Source: Fuerstiella sp. (GTDB lineage Bacteria; Planctomycetota; Planctomycetia; Planctomycetales; Planctomycetaceae). From it: DNA of 64,000 bases. Positions 39,552 to 49,833 of this stretch are shown one piece after another. The first letter of the stretch is position 1; every line of letters starts with the position of its first letter. A program made the position numbers and the translations under genes. A model generated the notes under the pieces. The model saw only the letters and a list, made by a program, of their open reading frames with translations. It was not told the origin of the DNA and did not search any database. The stretch covers positions 124,001-188,000 of the forward strand of contig JAKVAZ010000011.1 in NCBI GenBank assembly GCA_022447225.1, read 5' to 3'.

Positions 39552-40700
39552 TTAGAAGTTGCCGGTTGGGATTCCGGCGTTCATACTACCTAATTGACGC
39601 CAGACCAGCGTACTGACTGAATCGCTGACCATGCGAGCCGACCCATCTGCAAGTCCTACCTGGACGCCATTTTCATGAGGTCCTCCCGCTGCTTCAAAGT
39701 GTTCCTGTTTGTTGGGAGGTCGGTATGCGCTAAACAATGTTGCCGGGCCACCCCAGCACCAGCCGTCCGAAGCATACTGTTCGAAGGTGCGTGTGAATCC
39801 GAACTGGTCATCAATGTTGAGTCCGATGCCGTCGAATCGCTCTGCTTCGGCGATAATCATTGTTTGACTCGAGCCGTCCTTGCAATGCTTGAGTGAGTTA
39901 GAAGTGTTCACTCCGAAGAACCCTCTCAAATCCGAGCGTTGATAGATCGGAATAGAATTCAGACCCAGTGCTTCGAGGTCTGCGAACTGTTGCGCATTCA
40001 GGTTGTATGTAGACCTGCGCGGGTTGATGTCCGGATTCGAATTTGGATTAAGGGGATTCAGAACGACTGGATTTTGATCCTGCCAGAACAGCAGGCCGGA
40101 ACCGGCACAGCCTGCGTAGTCATTCCCGCCGCTGCCGACGGTTTCCAAATTCGATAGTGGCGATTGCCAATCGAGGCGGATGCCATCACCAGTCATGGAG
40201 GTGCGTCGCGAGGGACAGTAAAACTGTTCGATGTCCCATCTTGCCGGCGGGTTGCCCGCCTCTGTCCACGGAATCAGATTATAATTGATTTCCGCATTAC
40301 CCCAGACGTTGAGGTCAAACCGCCACAGATTATAGAGGTTCGCCATATCCAGGTAGGGCAGAGTGTGCAGCATCCAGCTGGTACCGTGGAAGTTTGCACC
40401 TTGAAAATTCAATGTGGCTTCATCGGGGTCGACTATATTGACCACCACTCCACTAATGACGACCTGTTCGGGAGCTGCCGCGCTAATTTGTCCTGGTGGA
40501 AACAGCATGAAGGAATCGTGGTATTCATGCAACGCGAGTACAGTTTGCTTAAGGTTGTACAGACACTGTGTTTTTCTGGCTGCGGCACGGGCATTTTGAA
40601 CTGCCGGCAGAAGTAACGAGATCAGAATCAGAATAATGAACAAGACGACAAGTAACTCAATCAGTGTGAATCCATGCGATCGTCGACGGCATTTTCGCAT
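39552..40700 (-). CDS. DUF1559 pseudopilin-like protein
   Basis: ATG at 40700, with AAGGA upstream, opens a type IV prepilin leader ([20 protein letters not shown]) with cleavage after Gly in HG/FTLIE. The rest (382 residues in total) is the DUF1559 domain, expanded to dozens of copies in planctomycete genomes. The typical first part [20 protein letters not shown] and the C-terminal H-X9-DG motif ([13 protein letters not shown]) are both present. It is probably a surface or secreted pseudopilin whose role is unknown. A strong terminator follows. The family is the best single hint that this is Planctomycetota. Confidence 0.95.
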   Translation of the reverse strand: MRKCRRRSHGFTLIELLVVLFIILILISLLLPAVQNARAAARKTQCLYNLKQTVLALHEYHDSFMLFPPGQISAAAPEQVVISGVVVNIVDPDEATLNFQGANFHGTSWMLHTLPYLDMANLYNLWRFDLNVWGNAEINYNLIPWTEAGNPPARWDIEQFYCPSRRTSMTGDGIRLDWQSPLSNLETVGSGGNDYAGCAGSGLLFWQDQNPVVLNPLNPNSNPDINPRRSTYNLNAQQFADLEALGLNSIPIYQRSDLRGFFGVNTSNSLKHCKDGSSQTMIIAEAERFDGIGLNIDDQFGFTRTFEQYASDGWCWGGPATLFSAYRPPNKQEHFEAAGGPHENGVQVGLADGSARMVSDSVSTLVWRQLGSMNAGIPTGNF

Positions 40701-41402
40701 AATGAGTTTCCTTAGAATCGTAAACAGAGGCATGTCAACCGACGGTAACCCCAACTTTTCACCAATGGAAGTAATGTGGTTTACCAATCGACATATGATA
40801 CATTGATCAGTTTATTATTATTATTGTCGAAATTTCAGGATCAAGGCACCTTGAATTCAACAAAATTCTTTCGACAAGGCAAAAAGACCGCTGGTCCGTT
40901 GGATCGGTTTATCTGATGGGCACGACTGATATTCAGCGTTTGACTGAATCAGACAGATTGGTTGACAGCTGCACTCAGGGCATAAAAGAAATTCGAATTG
41001 TGGCTGTAGGTCTCCGGAATTCCCGAAGAATGCATTGCCGACCCACAGAATTTTGACTTGTTAAATTCGTGTATTTTGAATGATTGACCGGCTTCGGCGG
41101 ACGGGATGCTGAGCCACCGTGAAATTTGCGAATTGTTGTCGTTGCGTTCACGAGATCACTGAATTTCTGTGAGTGATACGTGGATTTGGCGATAACGATT
41201 CTTGTTTATACAGAACATCCGGCCATCGTGTTGTTTTGATTTCATGGAATTTGACTGTTGAATGATCTGCAATGGTCGATTGTTCGGACTGCGGTTGTGT
41301 ACCTCGCGGTGTTAGCCAGTGTTTTCTGAAACTCACAATTTCCTTCATCCGGCAACGTTTTAAAGTCCTTGAGTACCGATTCACTACAGAAAGTTTGTTT
41401 TC
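40701..41402. other. Intergenic region upstream of aminotransferase, 702 bases
   Basis: It is a divergent gap with an AT-rich, low-complexity stretch (TTATTATTATTATTG) at about 40812-40826 in front of the DUF1559 gene, perhaps its promoter. I see no supported gene or RNA. Confidence 0.4.
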
Positions 41403-42515
41403 GTGAGTACCCGCTGGATCTCCGACCGGTTGCACAGCATCGATGCCTCCGGAATTCGTAAGGTATTTGATCTTGCGGCATCGATGACCGATCCAATTAA
41501 CCTGAGCATCGGACAGCCTCATTACGATACGCCTCAGGAAATCAAGGACGCGCTGTGTCAGGCAGTTGAAGATGGGAAGAATGCCTACAGTCAGACCCAG
41601 GGCATCGGTCCACTGCTCCAACAGCTGCAAACGTATGTCGATGCTGAATATGGGCACAGCAATCGGCAAGCCTTTGTCACTTCCGGGACCAGTGGAGCTT
41701 TGATGTTGGCTCTTTGTGCACTGGTGAATCCCGGAGACGAAGTCATTGTCTTTGATCCGTGGTTTGTGATGTATAAACATCTGACCACACTGGCGGGAGG
41801 TCGTGTGGTTCAGGTGACGACGTATCCGGATTTCCGAATACAGATCGATTCTGTCAAAGCAGCCATCACAGACCGGACCAGAGTGATTCTGTTCAACAGC
41901 CCGGCCAATCCGACCGGAGCGGTCACTTCTGCGGAAGAATCACGTGCACTGGCGGAACTGGCGGCTGAGAATGATATCGCATTGATCAGTGATGAAATCT
42001 ACAGAGTCTTCTGCTACGACCACGAGTTTCACAGTCCGGCGGAATGGAATCCGGAAACAATCGTGATCGATGGATTCAGTAAGTCGCATTCGATGACCGG
42101 ACATCGCCTTGGATATGTCCATGGTCCTGACTACGTCATTCAGCAAATGATGAAACTTCAGCAGTTTACGTTTGTCTGTGCACCGCACCCGGTGCAGTGG
42201 GCGGGAGTCACTGCGTGGGACGTGGATGTGTCAGATCGCGCCGAGGAGTACCGATTAAAACGTGATCTGATCGTGGCAGAACTGCAGGATGATTTTGAAG
42301 TGCATGGTGGTCAGGGAGCTTTCTATCTGTTTTTGAAAACGCCCTGGGGAACCGGTACTGAATTTGTGGCCGAAGCAATCCGTAATAATCTGCTGATCAT
42401 TCCCGGAAATGTTTTCAGTGACCAGGACACACACTTCAGGATTTCGTATGCCGCCGAGGATGAAGTCCTGAAACAGGGAGCAGCCGTACTGCGAATGCTG
42501 GCTGCACGCAACTGA
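41403..42515 (+). CDS. Class I/II PLP-dependent aminotransferase (aspartate aminotransferase-like)
   Basis: This is a 370-residue, cytoplasmic fold type I enzyme. The opening IRKVFDLAASMTDPINLSIGQP and the segments FVTSGTSGALMLAL, NSPANPTGAV and SDEIYRVFCY are family marks. The PLP-binding lysine is Lys227 in GFSKSHSMTGHRLGY. GTG at 41403 is the start. Substrate cannot be fixed; AspC-like or alanine-type enzymes look similar. It is convergent with the next gene, whose stop is one base away. Confidence 0.93.
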   Translation: MSTRWISDRLHSIDASGIRKVFDLAASMTDPINLSIGQPHYDTPQEIKDALCQAVEDGKNAYSQTQGIGPLLQQLQTYVDAEYGHSNRQAFVTSGTSGALMLALCALVNPGDEVIVFDPWFVMYKHLTTLAGGRVVQVTTYPDFRIQIDSVKAAITDRTRVILFNSPANPTGAVTSAEESRALAELAAENDIALISDEIYRVFCYDHEFHSPAEWNPETIVIDGFSKSHSMTGHRLGYVHGPDYVIQQMMKLQQFTFVCAPHPVQWAGVTAWDVDVSDRAEEYRLKRDLIVAELQDDFEVHGGQGAFYLFLKTPWGTGTEFVAEAIRNNLLIIPGNVFSDQDTHFRISYAAEDEVLKQGAAVLRMLAARN

Positions 42516-42516
42516 T

Positions 42517-43200
42517 TCAGGCAGCCTGCCGCTGTCGGATCGGTTTCACCAGTCGGTAAACAATCGTATTTCCCTGTTTGCCGGTTACTTCGATGAAATT
42601 CATCTTCCGAAAACACCAGGCGGCCTTTTGAGCCAGCCAGCGCGGCATATTGCCCAACTCTGCCAGATCGATCGTCGTGAACCGGGCGTCGACTGACAGG
42701 TTGAGTTTTTGCCAGAGCTGTGCAGGAGTGCGGACGGATATCGTCTGTTCAATGCTGACCAGTGTGCGATCCTGAACGCTGTACTTTCGACGCCAGGTCT
42801 TTCGTTTGGCGGGCACGCGAATTTCCTGCTGCTCGGTGAGCAGTATGTCCAGCTGCAGATTCGGATGAGGAAACGCGTTTGTAAAATGAACCAGTTCCAG
42901 AAAGATGTACGGTAGTGTTTGATGACTGGGACTGTAGCGTGAACTGACGACTTTACCGTTTCGTCGCTGTTTCTTCAGCAGTTTCTTTTTCCACGCCAGC
43001 GGTTTGACGACTGTGACTCTGTTTCGCTTTGTGAGCTTTGGAATCTTGTCGCGGATGGCTGCCAGAGACGCGCATTGAATTTCGATCAGTTGGCCGTTGT
43101 CGTCAATAGCATCAATACGATAATTGTCCAGGTCCACTTCGTGGCGGGACGGATCGCGTACGTAGCATTCTTTGAGCTGCTGGTGAAGAGAAGTGGCCAT
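42517..43200 (-). CDS. Conserved hypothetical protein, possible nuclease-like fold
   Basis: I take ATG at 43200; the open frame runs further to 43272 but that tail is not protein-like. The 227 residues open LKECYVRDPSRHEVDLDNYRID, and RIDAIDDNGQLIEIQC carries a D...ExQ arrangement recalling PD-(D/E)XK nucleases, though the signal is weak. A basic stretch (LAWKKKLLKKQRRNGK) and a C-terminal winged-helix-like segment follow. It has no signal peptide. It was likely produced alone, and function is unknown. Confidence 0.65.
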   Translation of the reverse strand: MATSLHQQLKECYVRDPSRHEVDLDNYRIDAIDDNGQLIEIQCASLAAIRDKIPKLTKRNRVTVVKPLAWKKKLLKKQRRNGKVVSSRYSPSHQTLPYIFLELVHFTNAFPHPNLQLDILLTEQQEIRVPAKRKTWRRKYSVQDRTLVSIEQTISVRTPAQLWQKLNLSVDARFTTIDLAELGNMPRWLAQKAAWCFRKMNFIEVTGKQGNTIVYRLVKPIRQRQAA

Positions 43201-43548
43201 CGAAGCATCCGTGCTTCCGGCTGGAGCGGGTGAATTGAGTATTCTGATATCAGATCTGAGTGACAACGCCAAGACGGGTTATGAGCAGAAATCCAAGATG
43301 CTCCGGCTGCAGTTTTCCTTTGATGGTTTGATTTCAACGGCGCAGACTGCAACGAAAACAACAATGCTGAGAAACAGGAGGAAGATACTCAGAACGCCGG
43401 GAACGGCCAACCCGCTGACAAATCCCATAACGGTGAAAGTCCGTCCGAAGCAGGTGTGAGTCGCCAAGTGTAACCTGTCCTGGGTGAAAGAACGGCAGTG
43501 GTGATGCACCGGCACCTTTGTTGCGTGTGAAACCTGAGTGGCTTATCT
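43201..43548. other. Intergenic region, 348 bases
   Basis: It separates two minus-strand genes and should hold the promoter of the nuclease-like gene. Short open frames of about 80 codons exist on both strands but lack support. No structure is seen. Confidence 0.35.
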
Positions 43549-45432
43549 CTATTTGCTTCCCCTCGGTTTGTCCATTGTTTTCCGGACGACGGGAGTCGGG
43601 GTGACCGTGGCGGGAGAGTGTGGTTGAGCTTTGGCTGGTCGTGTTTTCGGACGAGAATTCGCTGTCAGTGAATGGTCTTTGCCGTCTGTTTGGTTGTTGT
43701 TCTTGTTGTTATCGGTGGGTGAACTGGATTCCCTGTGGGAAGATTGACTCACCACCAGGTTGATAGTCCAGATTGCAGCAACTGCCATGAGGCCTATCGC
43801 ACCAGCATCAACGGCTTGACGGACTGCGTAGTTGTCGAACAATCCACAAAAGGTCACGATCACCAGTGATACGAGAACCAGTGTGATGCGATTTTCCCAG
43901 GATGTTCGTCTCAACACGAACCCCATGAGTATCAATGCTCCACTGACGATCGTGGTCACAAAGGGGCGATTCCACCAGGTGGTCTGCAGGATTGTTTTGC
44001 TGCCCTGGGTGCGAAAGACGGCTGCATTTCCCTGATGAGCAAATTCACTTGAGGTGCTTTCGTCGCCGATCCAGTCTCCCAGTGAATTGGCGACGTTCAG
44101 GGCCTGTGACGATTTCGGTGGGTGCAGAATCGACCATGATGGGGTGTGGATTGCCGTCCAGTGTTCCGGTTCACCGGAAACAACCACGTCGTTTGGTGTC
44201 CAGATGCCGATTCGCGTTTCCTGGACAACAGTGCTTTTCGAATCGTGGCCGATGCGAGGAGTCCGCAGCAACTGTATACCACCCTGCCCTTCGTAAGGAA
44301 TTCGGGTCGCGTCGACAATCGGACAACGGAACCGGAACGATAAGAGGAAAGCCCGGTCAGAGGCTTCCTTTCTGGAAATATTGATGTAGTAGGGCTGCCA
44401 GCCTTCTGTGGCATCTGTGTCCTCGGCGGGTTCAAGCGTGGTACGGCGATTGTTTAGTAACGGGGCCTGTAATTCACTGTCTGTCGGCACTTCGATTTTT
44501 AGTCGCTGTCGTTCGGTGGTGGTGATTTGGTAGCGGCAGCGGTAACTGGCCAGCGGCTGTTTTTCTGTCACGATTTCAATGGCAGCTTTGGACACGACGG
44601 TGCCAACGACGTTTTGAACCGGTCGAGACCCGGCTTTGGGAAACCAGTGAACGCTGAATTGCTGCGTGGCGCCCAGAGCGGCTTTGGCCACGCTCCGGGA
44701 ATTGTTATTGTCCTCCACTGGCAGCAGGAATTCGTGCGGACTGATCCGTATGGTTTGGTTCTGTTCAGGAACAGTGACGTGAAGTTCATTGATGCCGACA
44801 ATCGGGCAGTTGAGTTCGAAGGAACGTGCTTCCGGTGTGGTCACGACGGAAGCCAGAAGCTCAAGGGTGACCGTTCGCAGTCCCGTTCCCTGCAGCAGCA
44901 GATCGTATTCGCCTTCGTTTGATCCTTTGAGAATTGTCTTGTCATCGCTATCGGACGTGATCCTGCTGACAGCCGCGTTTCCGAACGTTAGCGGGAGTCT
45001 GGCCCAACCATCTTGTTTGAGGATCGTGATGTCGAATTTAACAGAGATCTTCGCGATATCTTCTTCGATGGCAGCCGTGTAGACGGCTTTCGTGACCACG
45101 GCGTCCGGAGACACATCGGCTCTCTGTTTCTTCGAGCGAGTGCTCCGCAGTTCGAAATAGTCGTCATAAGGTACGACAGCCGCAGGGGGCTCGTTATTGA
45201 ACACGTTGTTTAATGCACCGAATGGTACATAGATCAGACGATTCCATAATTCTGCACCGGGCGTTCCATCTGGGGCCTCCCGGGGCTGTGCGGGAACTGC
45301 TGTGGTGGCCCCGTCTGACTCGAGCTCGGAACGCTCATTCGGTGTGTTTTCCTGTGCAGAGGCGGATGTCATCATCAGAACGATAAGCGTTGCTGACGGA
45401 AGCCATGGCTGCCGAATTGGATTCATCTTCAT
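43549..45432 (-). CDS. Large secreted, membrane-anchored protein, unknown function
   Basis: This is a 627-residue protein. A signal peptide (SATLIVLMMTSASA) leads to about 450 residues of beta-rich extracytoplasmic sequence with an alternating pattern. Three hydrophobic helices follow near residues 500-520 (VTTIVSGALILMGFVLRR), 527-545 and 555-570. The last 60 residues are low-complexity and rich in Asn, Lys, Pro and Thr (NNKNNNQTDGKDHS). I do not recognise it. It could be an envelope protein with the beta domain outside the inner membrane. It is monocistronic. Confidence 0.8.
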   Translation of the reverse strand: MKMNPIRQPWLPSATLIVLMMTSASAQENTPNERSELESDGATTAVPAQPREAPDGTPGAELWNRLIYVPFGALNNVFNNEPPAAVVPYDDYFELRSTRSKKQRADVSPDAVVTKAVYTAAIEEDIAKISVKFDITILKQDGWARLPLTFGNAAVSRITSDSDDKTILKGSNEGEYDLLLQGTGLRTVTLELLASVVTTPEARSFELNCPIVGINELHVTVPEQNQTIRISPHEFLLPVEDNNNSRSVAKAALGATQQFSVHWFPKAGSRPVQNVVGTVVSKAAIEIVTEKQPLASYRCRYQITTTERQRLKIEVPTDSELQAPLLNNRRTTLEPAEDTDATEGWQPYYINISRKEASDRAFLLSFRFRCPIVDATRIPYEGQGGIQLLRTPRIGHDSKSTVVQETRIGIWTPNDVVVSGEPEHWTAIHTPSWSILHPPKSSQALNVANSLGDWIGDESTSSEFAHQGNAAVFRTQGSKTILQTTWWNRPFVTTIVSGALILMGFVLRRTSWENRITLVLVSLVIVTFCGLFDNYAVRQAVDAGAIGLMAVAAIWTINLVVSQSSHRESSSPTDNNKNNNQTDGKDHSLTANSRPKTRPAKAQPHSPATVTPTPVVRKTMDKPRGSK

Positions 45433-45763
45433 GGTCCTGGTTGCAGTTTCGTCGCGTAATGCTGATTGTGGGTGTATGATGAGTTTTCTGAATGGTTGGC
45501 GTGTAGTGCAGTTTTTGGGGAATTCTGCAGAATTTACATATTCTGAGAACGAAATATCAGTCAGTGCTGTGTTTCGGCAGGTCTGTTTGTTCCGGTAACG
45601 GCGACGAATTCTTCTGGTGGTTGACGCTGCTGTCCGAATGGGGCTTTGGGTCGGAACGACACTCCTGATTCAGAAACATTTTTCCGGTGACAGGACGCTG
45701 ATTAGAGTGACTAAGTTCCCCTCAGATTCTGAGCAGACTGTTCAATCGAATGCTGTTGCCGAG
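45433..45763. other. Intergenic region upstream of larE, 331 bases
   Basis: It is a divergent gap. The larE open frame extends leftward to 45617, but residues before ATG 45764 show no family resemblance. No other feature is seen. Confidence 0.4.
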
Positions 45764-46576
45764 ATGGCGCAGCAGCTGACAGATTTGTTTCGGGAACTAC
45801 GATCGGTCGCTGTTGCCTGGTCCGGCGGGGTTGACAGTGCTGTTGTTGCCAAAGCGGCTGCACTTGCTCTACAGGAACAAGCGGTGGCTGTGACTGCAGT
45901 GAGTCCTTCTCTGGCCGAGGTGGAACGGCGTGGTGCGGCGCAGGAAGCCCGGACAATTGGTATTCGGCAAATCGAAATCTGTACCCAGGAATTCGGGCGT
46001 GACGAATATCGTCGCAATGCCGGCGACCGGTGTTTTTTCTGCAGGGATACTCTGTATTCGCTGATGGCTGAAAGGCTGCAGAGTCTGGGAGTGGAAGTTC
46101 TGGTCAACGGTGCCAATATGGATGATCTGGGAGATTATCGGCCTGGAATGGAGGCAGCAAAACAGCACCGTGTCCGAAGTCCGTTGATTGAACTTGGGAT
46201 TGACAAAACAGGTGTCCGTCAGCTTGCTCGCTACTGGAATCTGAGCGTGGCAGACAAGCCCGCATCTCCTTGTCTTAGCAGCCGGATTGCATATGGAGTT
46301 GAAGTGACAGAGGAACGTGTTCGTCGTATCGAGCTGGCGGAAGCCTGTGTACGCAGACTGACCGGGATTCGGGAATTTCGTGTTCGGTGTGAGAGTGGAG
46401 ACCTTGCACGTATCGAAGTTCCTGTGACGCAACTAATCAGACTGGTGGAGGACCAAGTCCGGAGTAAGCTCGTTTCGGAACTGACTGCACTGGGCTTCAG
46501 TAACGTCACTCTGGACCTTCAGGGGTTTCGCAGTGGTAGTTTGAATGCCGCGCTTGTGCAGTTAGCTGAACCGTGA
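45764..46576 (+). CDS. larE: LarE-type ATP-dependent sulfur transferase
   Basis: LarE installs sulfur on the nicotinic-acid-derived nickel-pincer cofactor of lactate racemase, in some members by sacrificing a cysteine. The 270-residue protein from ATG 45764 has the PP-loop SGGVDS (residues 20-25), RRNAGDRCFFCRDTLY, and the conserved PASPCLSSRIAYG whose Cys170 is the equivalent of the sacrificial cysteine. I prefer this internal start over 45617 because the upstream residues are not family-like. larB, larC and larA are not in the window. Confidence 0.9.
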   Translation: MAQQLTDLFRELRSVAVAWSGGVDSAVVAKAAALALQEQAVAVTAVSPSLAEVERRGAAQEARTIGIRQIEICTQEFGRDEYRRNAGDRCFFCRDTLYSLMAERLQSLGVEVLVNGANMDDLGDYRPGMEAAKQHRVRSPLIELGIDKTGVRQLARYWNLSVADKPASPCLSSRIAYGVEVTEERVRRIELAEACVRRLTGIREFRVRCESGDLARIEVPVTQLIRLVEDQVRSKLVSELTALGFSNVTLDLQGFRSGSLNAALVQLAEP

Positions 46577-47197
46577 TTCAAATGATTTCAACAAATTCTC
46601 TTTGATGCTGTCGACTAAACTTCCGGTCCGATTGTGGTAAGTCGCAGGACCCGTTTGAGTTCAAAAATAGAGTGATCCTCTCGAATACGACAGCGGACGG
46701 CACCGGTTGATCGTCACAGAAGGCTTACCACATTTTTCAGGCCAGCAGAGCAGGATTGATCTCGTGGACCAGGTACGTAACTGACCTTGGTCCCTGGTGC
46801 GCAGTTGCCGTTAAAACGAAAGTTGACCGGTATGTTCTGAAATGTTTGTTTGGACTTTTTTTCTCTGTGAGTCTGAACGTGACGCGAACCTTAAGAACCA
46901 CTTTAGTGTTGTCCATTTGTTAATGGCTCTAAATTCCGGTGATGAGATTTTTTCCATGCATCAGGACAATTTGATCTGTACGACAGTCCATCAACCGGCA
47001 GATCCTGCCGGATGTATCAGTGTCAAATCAGGATGTCTCGACACCTTTCCGGAGTTTGTCCTATAAGAACGATATCGCGATATTCCAACACGCAGTCACC
47101 GTGCTGAAATGTCGAGTCAGGGTTTTCAGCATAGTTGATCGGGCCGTGCTTTTTTGAATGACGGGTCTGATTCTGTCTGTTCGAACTTTCATTATGG
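46577..47197. other. Intergenic region, 621 bases
   Basis: It lies between larE and the TPR gene, both plus strand. A 12-base palindrome ATATCGCGATAT is at 47072-47083. Small open frames are not convincing. The TPR gene promoter should be in the last part. Confidence 0.4.
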
Positions 47198-49141
47198 ATG
47201 CTGACGATGTTCGTTCGTGCATACTGTCTGTTATCTGTGTGTGTGCTGCTCGCAACTGGTTGCCGGACTTCCTCCCTGGGGGTGTTGCCATGGACCGATG
47301 ATTCCTCACTTCCGCAGATGACCAAAGGACAACTCAATCAGTTCGGCGACGGAGTCGCATCCGATCGTGATGCGGTCGACGATGTCACTCAAACGGCGTC
47401 CGGAAAGTCAGATGTTTCCTCAGGTCCGGCAGACGATATTTCGACCGAGCGAAGAACAGGTCGCATTGAAGCACGGTTGCGCCGCGGACAGGAAGCAATT
47501 GCTCAGGCCGGTGGTAGTCGTGAAGCTTCGGCCATGCTGTCCGAAGCGACTTCTTCCTTCCGTGATGTACTCAGGATCGATCCCAATAACGCAGATGCCT
47601 TTCATGGGCTTGCCGTTGTGTCGGATCTGAATGAAGACTGGGACCTGGCGGACATAAACTACAAACGAGCCCTGGCGATGCGGCCTGATGATGTTCGACT
47701 GTTGAACGATCAGGGATATTCGTATTTACTTCAGAATCGTTTTCATGAGGCCTCACGGTATCTGAATCGTGTGCTGGAGATCTCACCAAACCACGAAAAG
47801 GCACATGTTAACCTGGCGATTCTTGATATTCGTCGCGGTAACCGAGACGCAGCACTCGTCTGCCTGGAGCGAGTTTATGCCCCTGCAAAGGCCAGGGATT
47901 CGCTGGTTGCTTTAATCGAACAGCATCGGCCCTTAATGTCGGCCACGATCCATGCCCGTCCCCCGGTTCTCTCACATAACTCCAACTCGTTGAGTCTCCA
48001 GGGACCCGGATCACACAATTCGACCCAATTGCTTCACGGTCGTTACATCAGTGGACCTTCGGATGTCAGCCGGACACAACTACAGCCCGTTGGTAAAATG
48101 GGTCTGATTCAGACTCAGTCCTCAGTTCGGAATATAGGAGCAGAAGAGGTAAACACGACTCCAAATCGGGTTTTTCAGGCGGCGATACAGCAGACGGTTG
48201 AGCAGACAGCCAAACAGGATTTCCGGTCACCGCTGGATTCGGCACGTTCTATCGGGGTTCGGTTTAAACTTCCCCCGGGACACCAAAATATGAGACCTCC
48301 ACTGCCTGCTTCTGCGAATGTCTATAACGGGAATTCTGTATCCTCCGGCGGTCTGATTCCTCAGCCGGATCGGGAACACAGGATTGGAACCGTGTCCACC
48401 ATGTCGGACACTGATTATCAAAACGTTGTTTACGGGCAGTCATCGCAGTATCAGGCACTTCAACAACAGCAACCTGTCTTGCAGCAGCCGACCGTTTTGT
48501 CCCGTGACAATCAGCAGCCAGGCTCCGGGCCTTACACCGCTGCAGCTAAAGCCGGAATCAGCGGCTCTCAATCACAGATGCATGTACCGATGTCGGGACA
48601 GTCCTCACGTGGTTCGTCAGACGTGGGGTCGCATTTGTCTCTCAAGAGGCCGTACAACAGTTCTGGTCCATTGCCTGCGGGTTCATACGGGGACGTCACA
48701 TCAACGGGGATCAATCGGGGCGTCTCCGCACCGGGAATGACAAATATGCCTTCAGGAATCAATGGCTATCCTGAGGGATCAACGCAGCCCGGTGCATTAA
48801 ATTCAAAAGGATCACATCAGGGTACGGCAAATCCATCTGTCAGGACGAATGTGATCGCCACTACCGGAAACCAACCTCCGTTCAATGGTGGTCGGGCTCC
48901 GGCCGGCTATCAAAACCAGCCCTCGGGGGCATCCGGGATACAGCCCGCAGCAGCTCATGCTGCCTCTCTGACGCCACCCTACTTCAGTCCTTCTCCGGTG
49001 CCGGGTGCCGAGTACCGGGAACCGGGTTCTTTCGCGACGCCACTGGATGAGTATCGTGCGGCTCGTCAGCAACTGGATAATGAATATCACCAGACGCTGC
49101 AGACACTCCGTGAGTCACGGGGGGGACGTTCCTTTCAATAA
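47198..49141 (+). CDS. TPR lipoprotein with long low-complexity tail
   Basis: The 647-residue protein opens with a lipoprotein signal, AYCLLSVCVLLATGC, lipidated near residue 22. Residues about 95-235 hold TPR repeats (AFHGLAVVSDLNEDWDLADI, LLNDQGYSYLLQNRFHEASR, AHVNLAILDIRRGNRDAA). The remaining 400 residues are low-complexity, rich in Gln, Ser, Pro and Gly, with no folded pattern. The last 25 residues (EYRAARQQLDNEYHQTLQ) form a predicted helix. TPR lipoproteins of this kind usually serve as protein-binding scaffolds. It is monocistronic, with a 692-base gap downstream. Confidence 0.85.
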   Translation: MLTMFVRAYCLLSVCVLLATGCRTSSLGVLPWTDDSSLPQMTKGQLNQFGDGVASDRDAVDDVTQTASGKSDVSSGPADDISTERRTGRIEARLRRGQEAIAQAGGSREASAMLSEATSSFRDVLRIDPNNADAFHGLAVVSDLNEDWDLADINYKRALAMRPDDVRLLNDQGYSYLLQNRFHEASRYLNRVLEISPNHEKAHVNLAILDIRRGNRDAALVCLERVYAPAKARDSLVALIEQHRPLMSATIHARPPVLSHNSNSLSLQGPGSHNSTQLLHGRYISGPSDVSRTQLQPVGKMGLIQTQSSVRNIGAEEVNTTPNRVFQAAIQQTVEQTAKQDFRSPLDSARSIGVRFKLPPGHQNMRPPLPASANVYNGNSVSSGGLIPQPDREHRIGTVSTMSDTDYQNVVYGQSSQYQALQQQQPVLQQPTVLSRDNQQPGSGPYTAAAKAGISGSQSQMHVPMSGQSSRGSSDVGSHLSLKRPYNSSGPLPAGSYGDVTSTGINRGVSAPGMTNMPSGINGYPEGSTQPGALNSKGSHQGTANPSVRTNVIATTGNQPPFNGGRAPAGYQNQPSGASGIQPAAAHAASLTPPYFSPSPVPGAEYREPGSFATPLDEYRAARQQLDNEYHQTLQTLRESRGGRSFQ

Positions 49142-49833
49142 GAGAGACCGGTACGCCACCTGACGGACGTGAATCGGCATTGTTTCATAAATTCGATGAC
49201 GTTACTTGAGGTGCCTTTAGGGAGTGGCCGACCACTATGTGGTTCGTACTTCACTCAGGCCGTTTAGAATACAGGGCCTCCTCTCGTTACGCTGTTTCCA
49301 CCGAACAGTCTCGAACCACAAAGCGTCCGAAGTCCGCGGATGATCCCGACCGGAAGCTCGTACGGCTGACCGGAGGGCTAAACAGATTGAGTCCGTAGGG
49401 AATTACGTAAGTATCACCCCATCCGTAAGGCGTTGTCTGGTCAACGGCTTGACCGGGGTTCCCCTCAGTTCGAGGCATGCAGCCACAGATCATGATTGTG
49501 AGGATGAGTTACTTGAAAATTTGGCATTGGTGGCACTTCGTCCGCCTTCCGGTCCGATGATCGTTGATACAGCGAATTCACCTCCACCCAGCAGACTGGC
49601 CGGATGGGCGTTCGTTGTGACCAGCGTTGGCACTGAAAGGAGGCTGACTGTCCCGTTTGTCTCCAACCATCTGATAAAGGACTGGATCTGTGCCTCTCCT
49701 GAGGTCTTGTCTTCCTGTTCAGGAGCACAAGACTTTTTCTTTTGCTATCCTGTCTGCTGAAACTTTTGATGGTCCGATGTATCGATCCGGTGTTACTTAC
49801 CGGATTGGACACCACAGTAATCAGGCAGGTCTT
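49142..49833. other. Intergenic region, 692 bases
   Basis: It lies between the TPR gene and the FAH-family gene. Two overlapping open frames of about 100 codons on opposite strands show no start signal or protein character. The FAH frame itself runs back to 49690 without family-like sequence. No terminator could be recognised. Confidence 0.4.

Noticed and set aside
47072-47083. Palindrome ATATCGCGATAT upstream of the TPR gene
   Set aside because: It could be an operator, but no second copy is seen in the window and no promoter could be placed next to it.
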